From assembly GCA_947500545.1 (NCBI GenBank), contig CANMSO010000015.1, forward strand, positions 1-58,778: a stretch of DNA of 58,778 bases. The letters run 5' to 3'. Made by a program: the position numbers and the translations under genes. The first letter of the stretch is position 1. Every line of letters begins with the position of its first letter. This DNA is from an uncultured Aquimarina sp. Lineage in GTDB: Bacteria > Bacteroidota > Bacteroidia > Flavobacteriales > Flavobacteriaceae. Below the pieces are notes generated by a model, which had not been told where the DNA came from, made no database searches, and worked only from the letters and a program-made list of their open reading frames with translations. Below are positions 10,341 through 17,552 of the stretch, one piece after another.

Positions 10341-10499
10341 TTATCCTCTCGTTGGTTCTATATCTTCAGTTCCAGCATCTTCTGTACCTACAACTTCTTC
10401 TAAATCTATTCCGGTTTCTTCATTAATCGAATCAGATTCACATGCAAAGAACAAAGTACTTAAAAATAATATTGCGAATAATGTTTTTGTAGTTTTCAT
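10341..10499 (-). CDS. Small acidic lipoprotein (paralogue 1)
   Basis: 52 residues, unrecognised family. It has a lysine start (MKTTK), a hydrophobic stretch and the lipobox FFAC with Cys20, followed by a very acidic tail (EETGIDLEEVVGTEDAGTEDIEPTRG). It is a close paralogue of the gene at 10600-10755: the leader (MKT.KTLFAILFLST.F.ACE.D) and the C-terminal TEDAGT.DIEPT are shared, while the middle differs. It is read from ATG at 10499 to TAA at 10341. The predicted product is a lipid-anchored peptide of about 33 residues in the periplasm or on the surface. Function unknown. Confidence 0.75.
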   Translation of the reverse strand: MKTTKTLFAILFLSTLFFACESDSINEETGIDLEEVVGTEDAGTEDIEPTRG

Positions 10500-10599
10500 A
10501 ATGTTAGTTTTATATTTTTATTCTTAACTATACCGTATTTGGATATAGAAGAGTATTACTTTATAATATTTTTTTGCTTGAAAAGATAAAAGTCATTAT

Positions 10600-10755
10600 C
10601 TATTTTGTTGGTTCAATGTCATCAGTTCCTGCATCTTCTGTAGCAAATTCATCACCTAATTCCAATCCTACCTCATCATTTACTGCATCGGCTTCACAAG
10701 CGATAAACATTGTACTTAAAAATAATATTGCGAATAATGTTTTTATAGTTTTCAT
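10600..10755 (-). CDS. Small acidic lipoprotein (paralogue 2)
   Basis: 51 residues, ATG at 10755, TAG at 10600. The signal sequence MKTIKTLFAILFLSTMFIAC places the lipidated Cys at residue 20, followed by an acidic tail ending in TEDAGTDDIEPTK. It sits 100 bp upstream of its paralogue at 10341-10499 in the same direction, so the pair arose by tandem duplication and may be co-transcribed up to the palindromic terminator at 10278-10313. Nearly identical DNA in the leader (AACATTATTCGCAATATTAT shared) suggests a fairly recent event. Confidence 0.75.
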   Translation of the reverse strand: MKTIKTLFAILFLSTMFIACEADAVNDEVGLELGDEFATEDAGTDDIEPTK

Positions 10756-11238
10756 AACACTTTGTTTTTTTGTTTAGTTTAAAATTTTAAAGACCTAAAT
10801 CTTTAATGGGGTTAATTTTAATTTTTTAATTTTATCTTGGGGTTTCGCTGCGCCTGCGAAATTTTTTTGAGTACGTATCTCTATTTTTTGATCTGTAACT
10901 CTCAATTGTACACTACAAATGTATTGCTAAACCTCGCGCGCGCCCAACATATTAAGGTGTTCTTAGTAGATGGGTAGTTAGGAGAGGTAGATGAACGGAT
11001 TATACTAGTAAATGGATGGATTTTAAAAAATCATTATGTTTTGTAGGAAACTCAGTACTTAATTTTTACTAATATACCAGGAGAAAATCGATGTAATTAT
11101 CAAGATTTCGGTCAATACAAGCTTCACAACAAACAAGAGTGCTTACACACAACAATTGTTAATCTTATCTTAATAATTGGTTCTGTTTGACTTTGCCCTT
11201 TAATTAATAAACAATAAACACATAAAAATAAACCACAA
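10756..11238. other. Divergent intergenic region with a GC-rich hairpin
   Basis: 483 bp between the minus-strand lipoprotein genes and the plus-strand cyclohydrolase gene; both promoters should be here. The notable element is TTTCGC-N7-GCGAAA followed by seven T (10843-10868), shaped like a plus-strand terminator although no plus-strand gene lies upstream. A short GC island CTCGCGCGCGCCC lies near 10930. No ORF of interest is seen. Confidence 0.45.
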
Positions 11239-11760
11239 ATGGTGATAAAAATTGCTGAAGGAAATCTAAAAACTAAGTATGGAGAGTATCATGAAATGCT
11301 ATTTTATGATGGACAAAAAGAATCTATTGCGTTGGTAATGGGTGATATTGATGGTGAAGAAGATGTATTATGTAGGGTACACTCTTCTTGTATATTTGGT
11401 CATAACTTTAATAGTATAGAGTGCGATTGTAGAGAACAAATGGAAATTTCGCAGCAACTTATCCAAAAAAAGGGTAAAGGAATTGTAATTTGGCTTGATC
11501 AGGAAGGTAAAGGAAATGGGCATTATGCACTATTAAAAAGTGTAGCTCATAAAAGATTAGGAGTATCCCAAGCTGATGCTTATGAAGCTGTAGGTTTTAA
11601 AAAAGATAATAGAGATTTTAGGGTTGCAGCCGAAATTTTAAAAGAAATAGGAGTTACCTCTATCCGTATGCTTACCAATAATCCCAAAAAAGTAGAAACG
11701 CTCACCCAGCATGGGATCAATGTAGTCGGCACTACTCCTACTATACTTGATAATCCATAA
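11239..11760 (+). CDS. Stand-alone GTP cyclohydrolase II-like protein (RibA family, divergent)
   Basis: 173 residues. GTP cyclohydrolase II opens GTP to the first pyrimidine of riboflavin synthesis. The zinc ligands are kept: C51 in RVHSSC and C62/C64 in ECDC, as is the catalytic-region NRDF (R125) and the TNNPKK motif. Two departures stand out: the family signature RQEGR-IGL reads DQEGKGNGH (residues 87-95), and the protein stops about 25 residues after TNNPKK, lacking the usual C-terminal tail. Bacteroidota normally use a RibBA fusion for riboflavin, so this free-standing copy may have another role, such as making a pyrimidine for a secondary product. It is monocistronic, with its own terminator at 11794. 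Confidence 0.8.
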   Translation: MVIKIAEGNLKTKYGEYHEMLFYDGQKESIALVMGDIDGEEDVLCRVHSSCIFGHNFNSIECDCREQMEISQQLIQKKGKGIVIWLDQEGKGNGHYALLKSVAHKRLGVSQADAYEAVGFKKDNRDFRVAAEILKEIGVTSIRMLTNNPKKVETLTQHGINVVGTTPTILDNP

Positions 11761-11793
11761 CATATTGATAAAAGTGATACTTTATATATTATT

Positions 11794-11823
11794 AAAGACC
11801 GTCTGATGAGATGGTCTTTTTTT
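11794..11823 (+). terminator. Terminator of the cyclohydrolase-like gene
   Basis: The stem AAAGACC/GGTCTTT with inner TCT/AGA pairing is followed by a T run. It begins 34 bp after the stop codon at 11760. Confidence 0.85.
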
Positions 11824-12111
11824 GTACCAAAAGCTACATGAACAAGAAGTGAAAATTAAAACTGGTGCTGTCTCAAGTTAAACCTCATGCCCTAAATACC
11901 TGATAACTAAACTAATTAACCACTAAAAATGTTGTTATGAAAACATTAAATGCACTTTATCGAACAAAAAAGAGTCTTAGCGAAAAAGCAGCCTCAAATT
12001 TTTCTTTTTCTGCATTATAATACTTTCTCTATGCTACTTTGGGCTATAATTAAAAATAACAGTTAGAAAATAATTGATTGTTGACGATTTTCTAACCCCT
12101 AACTCAATTTT

Positions 12112-12624
12112 ATGAAACATACAAATCTATTTATTTTACTTAGTCTAGTTTTTACAGGATTATGTGCACAACAAGAAGAGAACATATTGCAAACCGAAGA
12201 TGCAAGACAAATTGAAACAGAAGTATTTATACAACAAGAACTTCAGATTTCGGAAACTGAATATAGTAGAGAAGTTTCACTAGAATCACAACTAACACCT
12301 CAGGTATTAATATCCTATTCTTACTCCCTACAATACCCAATAGAGAAGTATGAATCTATGATTTTAAGAGGAAAAGAACTAACCGATAAGCTTATCGAGC
12401 ATGATAAAATCATGCAGAATGAATCTAGAACCAAAGCACAAATCAAGGAATGGAAACGAGACCTTTTAGAAGCGAAACTTCTTGGTTACAGGATAGATGA
12501 GTACACAACCATGTACAAAAGAGAAAATTATCCCCTTATAGAATATGTAAATAAGGAAGTGTTAAACAATTACGATGATTTTTCTAAAATGCTAGATACA
12601 GCCACACAATACGCTGGTTTTTAA
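12112..12624 (+). CDS. Secreted protein of unknown function
   Basis: 170 residues, not recognised. The signal peptide MKHTNLFILLSLVFTGLCAQ ends in a typical Bacteroidota CAQ|Q cleavage site. The mature part is rich in Glu, Gln and Lys, mostly helical, with a coiled-coil-like stretch at about 85-125 (MILRGKELTDKLIEHDKIMQ). Spacing of 108 bp to the next secreted protein gene and shared direction allow a transcriptional unit ending at the terminator at 13204-13258. Confidence 0.65.
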   Translation: MKHTNLFILLSLVFTGLCAQQEENILQTEDARQIETEVFIQQELQISETEYSREVSLESQLTPQVLISYSYSLQYPIEKYESMILRGKELTDKLIEHDKIMQNESRTKAQIKEWKRDLLEAKLLGYRIDEYTTMYKRENYPLIEYVNKEVLNNYDDFSKMLDTATQYAGF

Positions 12625-12732
12625 TTTTTTACGCTTATTTCATAATCAATTACTACTGATCAAAAACAAAATCAGCACCCCAAATTATGAAGGTCATATT
12701 AAATTATTATCTTTATCAAAAACAAATCTAAA

Positions 12733-13179
12733 ATGAAAAAAGCCTTAACCTTAAGCTTATTTATAGCTTTTTTGACGCTATCCCTAAGCGCTCAAGACAC
12801 CAATAGTATTGTTGGAATCTGGAAAAATCAAGAAACTGTAAGCACAACTAATACAAGTAAATTATTAGCTGGAGCACAGTTCAGCTTCAAAAGCGATGGA
12901 AGTTTTACCTCAATTCGTAGATCAGGAAATGAAAGTGAAGGACGATGGAGTCTTATAGACAACAATAAAGTCATTTTGCTAGAATATAAAGCCAAAGAAA
13001 GTAACAGAGACTTACCGCAATTATCAAAAAAAGGTAGTCATGGCGATAAGTCAAAAATGAATATTGTAGAATTATCAGGTACTAAGCTAATAATAGAATA
13101 TAGAAAAAATACCTATACCCTAGTTAAGAGTGGGACCTTAAGTACTACCAATACTCAGGAAACCGAAAAGAAAAACTAA
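12733..13179 (+). CDS. Small secreted lipocalin-like protein
   Basis: 148 residues. The signal peptide ends at about LSLSAQ (residue 21). The body matches the common Bacteroidota lipocalin-like pattern: IVGIWK near the mature N-terminus, F.SDGSF, then EGRWSL and NKVILLEY strands. The tail after about 135 is Thr/Asn-rich and probably disordered. No ligand can be inferred. It follows another secreted protein gene at 12112 in the same direction. Confidence 0.6.
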   Translation: MKKALTLSLFIAFLTLSLSAQDTNSIVGIWKNQETVSTTNTSKLLAGAQFSFKSDGSFTSIRRSGNESEGRWSLIDNNKVILLEYKAKESNRDLPQLSKKGSHGDKSKMNIVELSGTKLIIEYRKNTYTLVKSGTLSTTNTQETEKKN

Positions 13180-13203
13180 GTACCTAACAAGTACATCATA
13201 TAC

Positions 13204-13258
13204 AAACCATATAAAGTATTCAGGAACGTAAATTTCTGATATATTTTATATGGTTTTT
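13204..13258 (+). terminator. Long-stem terminator after the lipocalin-like gene
   Basis: The arms AAACCATATAAA (13204-13215) and TTTATATGGTTT (13245-13256) enclose a second short pairing TCAG/CTGA. The right arm runs into a T tract. It starts 25 bp after the stop at 13179. Confidence 0.65.
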
Positions 13259-13307
13259 AAGTTTTTATCCGAAATTTGTCTGAGCCAAAAACCAACCATC
13301 AATAATA

Positions 13308-13886
13308 ATGAGCTTAGAAAGAGAATTAGTAAAACGTAGTGGGTCTACATGTGAATTATCTGGAGAAACAGAAAACCTAAAAGCTTACCAAGTACCTAAA
13401 TCACCAGGAACAGGATTAGATGCTCATATTTTAATTTCCCAGACTTGTCTAGAACAAATTGAAGACCCAGAAAAAACAGATCCCAACCACTGGCGTTGTC
13501 TTAACGATAGTATGTGGAGCGAAGTTCCTGCTGTTCAGGTTGTGGCTTGGAGAATGTTGAGCAGACTTAAGTCTGAAGGTTGGCCACAGGATTTACTAGA
13601 TATGTTATATCTGGATGAAGATACAATGGCATGGGCCAAAGCCACGGGTGAAGGCGATGATCATGAAGATGCTGTTAAACATATTGATGCTAACGGAGCC
13701 CTACTACAAGCTGGAGATAGTGTAGTTTTAATAAAAGATCTGAATGTAAAAGGAGCAAATTTTACTGCAAAACGCGGTACCGCGGTACGAAATATTTCAT
13801 TGGTTCATGATAATGCAGAACATATCGAAGGCCGTGTAAGTGGGCAACATATTGTTATCCTAACTAAGTTTGTGAAGAAGTCGTAA
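13308..13886 (+). CDS. phnA: PhnA domain protein
   Basis: 192 residues. The C-terminal 65 residues (about 127-190; DANGALLQAGDSVVLIKDLNVKG, then GTAVRNI and IEGRVSGQHIVILTKFVKK in outline) match the PhnA/YjdM domain. The N-terminal part has a CELSG.TE.L motif and further Cys that could form a zinc-ribbon-like fold, common in the longer PhnA versions. Despite the name, the role in phosphonate use is not established, and no phosphonate genes are nearby. It stands alone, with a shared terminator at 13904. Confidence 0.85.
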   Translation: MSLERELVKRSGSTCELSGETENLKAYQVPKSPGTGLDAHILISQTCLEQIEDPEKTDPNHWRCLNDSMWSEVPAVQVVAWRMLSRLKSEGWPQDLLDMLYLDEDTMAWAKATGEGDDHEDAVKHIDANGALLQAGDSVVLIKDLNVKGANFTAKRGTAVRNISLVHDNAEHIEGRVSGQHIVILTKFVKKS

Positions 13887-13903
13887 AAACTTTACATCAA
13901 TAA

Positions 13904-13937
13904 AAAAGCTTCAATTAGTAAATTGAAGCTTTTTTAT
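13904..13937. terminator. Bidirectional terminator between phnA and the double-glycine peptide gene
   Basis: A perfect stem AAAAGCTTCAATT/AATTGAAGCTTTT with a 4-nt AGTA loop, flanked by A and T runs, lies between convergent genes (phnA on plus, peptide gene ending at 13962 on minus). Confidence 0.9.
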
Positions 13938-13961
13938 TTTAAAATGATACTAGTAATACTC

Positions 13962-14102
13962 CTACCAAAAATGCCACCAAGGTTTATCTTCTTCTGGAAG
14001 TGGAGGGGTTATAGGAAAACTATCTTGATCTTCTCCTCCTTTAATCACGATCATATTTTTAACTTCGTATGCTTTAAACGAATCCAATTCAGAAATTTTC
14101 AT
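13962..14102 (-). CDS. 46-residue peptide with double-glycine leader, candidate secreted/RiPP-like peptide
   Basis: ATG at 14102, TAG at 13962. The first 23 residues (MKISELDSFKAYEVKNMIVI then KGG) look like a Bacteroidota double-glycine leader: a charged amphipathic helix ending in GG at 22-23. The remaining 23 residues are acidic and Pro-rich and end in the aromatic cluster PWWHFW. No Cys is present, so lanthionine or sactionine chemistry is unlikely. The gene is bounded by a strong terminator on one side and lies 75 bp downstream of an M23 peptidase gene on the same strand. No peptidase-containing ABC transporter or modifying enzyme is seen in the window. Gene reality is likely; function is inference. 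Confidence 0.6.
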   Translation of the reverse strand: MKISELDSFKAYEVKNMIVIKGGEDQDSFPITPPLPEEDKPWWHFW

Positions 14103-14177
14103 GTTCTAACTTTTTGATTATTTTTTGTTTTCAATTCAATATAGTAAAACTTAAATCAAACTTACTAATCATCCTTC

Positions 14178-14762
14178 TTATTTATCACGCAACCATGTAT
14201 CCGGATCCAGGTAAAACATCTTTTTCCATCCTTGAACGGCTTTATCATCGCGTAAATTTATGTACGGAAACGGAGTCGTAATTGCATAATGCAAATGTGG
14301 TGGTTTTCCTTTGGCGTTTCCGGTATCTCCAACGGTACCCAAAACTGATCCGCCAGTAACCGGAGCTAGTGGAAATGTATCTATCTCATCCAAATGTGCA
14401 TAATAATGAAATCGCCATTTAGGCCCCAATACCATAACAGACTTTCCTCCTTTTCCACCATTATGAGTATACACTACAAATCCTTTGGTTGACGAAATAA
14501 CGGGAGTTCCTTTGTCTGCAAAAATATCAATTCCCTTATGTGTAATAGAAGATCCCCAAGGATATGCCCAAAATGAATGATCATCCCAGCTCTTTACTGT
14601 GGCTCCTTGTACTGGTATTACCATATGCTGTGGAATGACAAACCCAATTCCAACAATAACGAAAGGTATCCAAAACCATTTTCTTAACTCACGATTACGT
14701 ACCAAAAACCCTACTGATGTAAGTAAAACAACCCAGAAACGTTTTGTTGTATTGGTAATCAT
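14178..14762 (-). CDS. M23-family (LytM-type) metallopeptidase, membrane-anchored
   Basis: 194 residues. An N-terminal hydrophobic segment (about 30-50, WFWIPFVIVGIGFVIPQ) should anchor it in the inner membrane or act as an uncleaved signal. The M23 zinc motifs are all present: HKGIDIFA (H-x3-D), YYAHLD and PPHLHY (HxH). Such enzymes cut peptidoglycan peptides or serve as periplasmic structural factors. Here the peptidase domain covers nearly the whole protein, with no coiled coil or LysM. It lies 92 bp downstream of parC and 75 bp upstream of the double-glycine peptide gene on the same strand. Confidence 0.88.
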   Translation of the reverse strand: MITNTTKRFWVVLLTSVGFLVRNRELRKWFWIPFVIVGIGFVIPQHMVIPVQGATVKSWDDHSFWAYPWGSSITHKGIDIFADKGTPVISSTKGFVVYTHNGGKGGKSVMVLGPKWRFHYYAHLDEIDTFPLAPVTGGSVLGTVGDTGNAKGKPPHLHYAITTPFPYINLRDDKAVQGWKKMFYLDPDTWLRDK

Positions 14763-14854
14763 GATAAGCGTATAATATATCCTAAATTAGGGTTAATCCC
14801 CCTTATTTATAACCTACAATAGTATATTTAAGATCGTAAATAGACACAACCTTC

Positions 14855-17527
14855 TTAAAATAATGAGGCCTGCTCACCATCACCAGCATCTTTGTCTACA
14901 TCATCATTTTTTAAATCAATCTCATCAGACGTTTTTGTTTTAGGCGATGCTTCAACATTCTCTTCTTCAATAACCTCTATTTCCTCTGCAGGAATTTCTT
15001 CTGGTTCTTCATAAGGTAACGAGTCAAGCAAATTAATTTGTTTTACTTTATGCGTAGTTAACTGATTTCCTAATGCTTTCGCTCCTTTAATTGAGATAAA
15101 TTCTTCAAAGTTTATTTCTTCACTAGGACGCTGGTCTTTACCCCGAAGTTTGGTAAAAACTATTTCTCCCATAGGTCGATAATCTGTAGAAATAACTTCT
15201 AAAAAAGATTTAGAATGTTCTGTAATAAAGGTTTCTTCGCGATCAGGGTTTTCAATCAAAAAACGCTTTACATAATATCGCTCTTTTTCACCATCCCAAT
15301 AAATCGCAGATATAGGTTTTTTAGGCTTCCATTTTTCCAGAACAATCATATCTGAGTTAAAATGTAATGTCATTTCTGGAATGATAGTCTTTGCTATACC
15401 TTTTTGGGTAATCACCAACAAACGATCTTCTCCTCTAAATTCCCCTAGCAACTCTCCTCTTCCATCAACATTAAGGCGCTGTACCGAATCATCAAACCAA
15501 ATCTTACGTGGTTTTAGTGTAGAAACACCTTGTTCTTTTAATTCTATCTTTTTGATATTGTATTTGGTAACAATATTTCCTTTTACTCCTCGACCTTTAA
15601 TCAATAAGTCAGAAAAATCAAGATCAAATTTCAGTTTCTTTATACTTCCTGCCTGACGTAAAAATATAGTGATTACCTCGGCTTCTCCATTTGGATTGGC
15701 AGAAAAATAGGTTACTTTGGATCCTTTCTTACCCTGTGCCAGATCATATTCTTTATCACGAGTAACTCCTGTTACGGCAAATCGTTTTACATAAGAAGCT
15801 CCTCCTCTACCATCCTGGTAGATCATATTATAGATGGTACGTTTATCTTTTTTCTTAAAGACTGCGACATGTATAATATCTTTACCGATAAACGTTTTAG
15901 TTCCAACTTTGGTAATCATCATTTTACCTTCTGCAGTAAAACAAATGACATCATCAATATCAGAACAATCAGTTACATATTCATCTCTGCGTAATGAAGT
16001 CCCCACGAATCCTTCTTCTCTATTTACATAGAGTTTTGTATTACGTATAACTACTTTAGTAGCCTCAATATCATCAAAGATTTTTATTTCGGTCTTACGT
16101 TCTTTTCCTTTACCGTAGGTCTTTTTTAATCTCTTGAAATAATCAATTGCAAACTCGATAAGATGCTCCAAGTGATGTTTTACCTGGGCAATATCTGCCT
16201 CTAGAGCATCAATCTTTTGTTGTGCTTTATCAATATCAAATTTAGAAATACGCTTGATTCGAATTTCTGTTAAACGAACAATATCTTCTTCTGTAACAGC
16301 TCTCTTAAGGTGCTTGATATGTGGCTGTAATCCTTTATCGATAGCCTCGATTACTCCTTCCCATGTTTCTACCTCTTCAATATCACGGTAGATACGGTTT
16401 TCGATAAATATTCTTTCTAGTGAAGCAAAATGCCATTGTTCCTGAAGTTCCTCTAACTGGATTTCAAGCTCCTTTTTAAGTAACTCTACCGTATTATCTG
16501 TAGAACGACGTAGCATTTCAGAAACACCAATAAAGTTTGGTTTATTGTCTTCGATAACACAACCTAATGGCGAAATAGATACTTCGCAATTGGTAAATGC
16601 ATATAATGCGTCTATTGTTTTATCCGGAGAGATTCCAGAAGGAAGATGTACTAATATCTCTACTTCTGCAGCGGTATTATCCTCTATCTTTTTAATCTTG
16701 ATCTTTCCTTTATCATTAGCCTTAAGGACAGAATCAATTAAAGAAGTCGTTGTGGTAGAAAATGGGATCTCATTAATTACCAATGTATTTTTATCCAACT
16801 GAGAAATCTTTGCCCGTACTCTTACCTTTCCTCCTCTATTACCATCATTGTAATTGGTAAAATCCGCTATACCTGACGTTGGAAAATCAGGCAAAATAGT
16901 AAAGCGTTTACCTTGTAACTGTTTAATAGAAGCATCTATTAACTCTATAAAGTTGTGCGGAAGGATTTTTGTACTCAACCCTACAGCAATACCTTCTGCT
17001 CCTTGAGCTAATAGTAATGGAAACTTAACCGGAAGGTTAATTGGCTCTTTTTTACGTCCGTCATACGATAATTGCCAATTGGTTACTTTGGGGTTATATA
17101 CTACATCTAGTGCAAATTTAGACAAACGCGCTTCGATATATCTTGATGCTGCCGCTCTATCCCCTGTAAGGATATTACCCCAGTTACCTTGCATATCGAT
17201 GAGCAATTCTCTTTGCCCAACTTGTACCATAGCATCGGCAATACTTGCATCACCGTGTGGGTGATACTGCATGGTATGCCCAACAATATTTGCTACTTTA
17301 TTATATCGACCATCATCTAAATCCTTCATAGAATGAAGAATACGGCGTTGCACGGGTTTTAAGCCATCTTCAATTGCTGGTACAGCTCGTTCCAGGATTA
17401 CATAAGATGCATAATCCAGAAACCAATCTTTATACATTCCGGTAACCTTGGTAATCACTTCTTGCGGTTGGTGATCTTCATGGGTTGACTCGTGATGTAA
17501 TTCTTCGTTTTCGTTTTCCAAATCCAT
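14855..17527 (-). CDS. parC: DNA topoisomerase IV subunit A
   Basis: 890 residues. The N-terminal breakage-reunion domain carries the catalytic Tyr at Y130 (AAASRYIEARLS), preceded by HPHGDASI. A coiled-coil region lies at about 360-470, followed by the C-terminal beta-propeller-like domain and an acidic tail (after about 840, Glu/Asp-rich). With ParE it forms the A2B2 enzyme that decatenates chromosomes. The gene starts 25 bp after the parE stop, so parE-parC is an operon. The absence of a canonical GyrA box and the ParE pairing favour ParC over GyrA. Confidence 0.93.
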   Translation of the reverse strand: MDLENENEELHHESTHEDHQPQEVITKVTGMYKDWFLDYASYVILERAVPAIEDGLKPVQRRILHSMKDLDDGRYNKVANIVGHTMQYHPHGDASIADAMVQVGQRELLIDMQGNWGNILTGDRAAASRYIEARLSKFALDVVYNPKVTNWQLSYDGRKKEPINLPVKFPLLLAQGAEGIAVGLSTKILPHNFIELIDASIKQLQGKRFTILPDFPTSGIADFTNYNDGNRGGKVRVRAKISQLDKNTLVINEIPFSTTTTSLIDSVLKANDKGKIKIKKIEDNTAAEVEILVHLPSGISPDKTIDALYAFTNCEVSISPLGCVIEDNKPNFIGVSEMLRRSTDNTVELLKKELEIQLEELQEQWHFASLERIFIENRIYRDIEEVETWEGVIEAIDKGLQPHIKHLKRAVTEEDIVRLTEIRIKRISKFDIDKAQQKIDALEADIAQVKHHLEHLIEFAIDYFKRLKKTYGKGKERKTEIKIFDDIEATKVVIRNTKLYVNREEGFVGTSLRRDEYVTDCSDIDDVICFTAEGKMMITKVGTKTFIGKDIIHVAVFKKKDKRTIYNMIYQDGRGGASYVKRFAVTGVTRDKEYDLAQGKKGSKVTYFSANPNGEAEVITIFLRQAGSIKKLKFDLDFSDLLIKGRGVKGNIVTKYNIKKIELKEQGVSTLKPRKIWFDDSVQRLNVDGRGELLGEFRGEDRLLVITQKGIAKTIIPEMTLHFNSDMIVLEKWKPKKPISAIYWDGEKERYYVKRFLIENPDREETFITEHSKSFLEVISTDYRPMGEIVFTKLRGKDQRPSEEINFEEFISIKGAKALGNQLTTHKVKQINLLDSLPYEEPEEIPAEEIEVIEEENVEASPKTKTSDEIDLKNDDVDKDAGDGEQASLF

Positions 17528-17552
17528 ATTTACTTTAGGGGCGCTTAAATAA

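Noticed and set aside
11860..11885. CTGTCTCAAGTT stretch that resembles an insertion-sequence end
   Set aside because: No matching inverted end, no target duplication and no transposase remnant nearby.
11937..12020. 27-codon plus-strand ORF (MKTLNALYRTKKSLSEKAAS...)
   Set aside because: Good start and Lys-rich leader-like N-terminus, but no GG, Cys or core region and no neighbour supporting a peptide pathway. Too short to claim.
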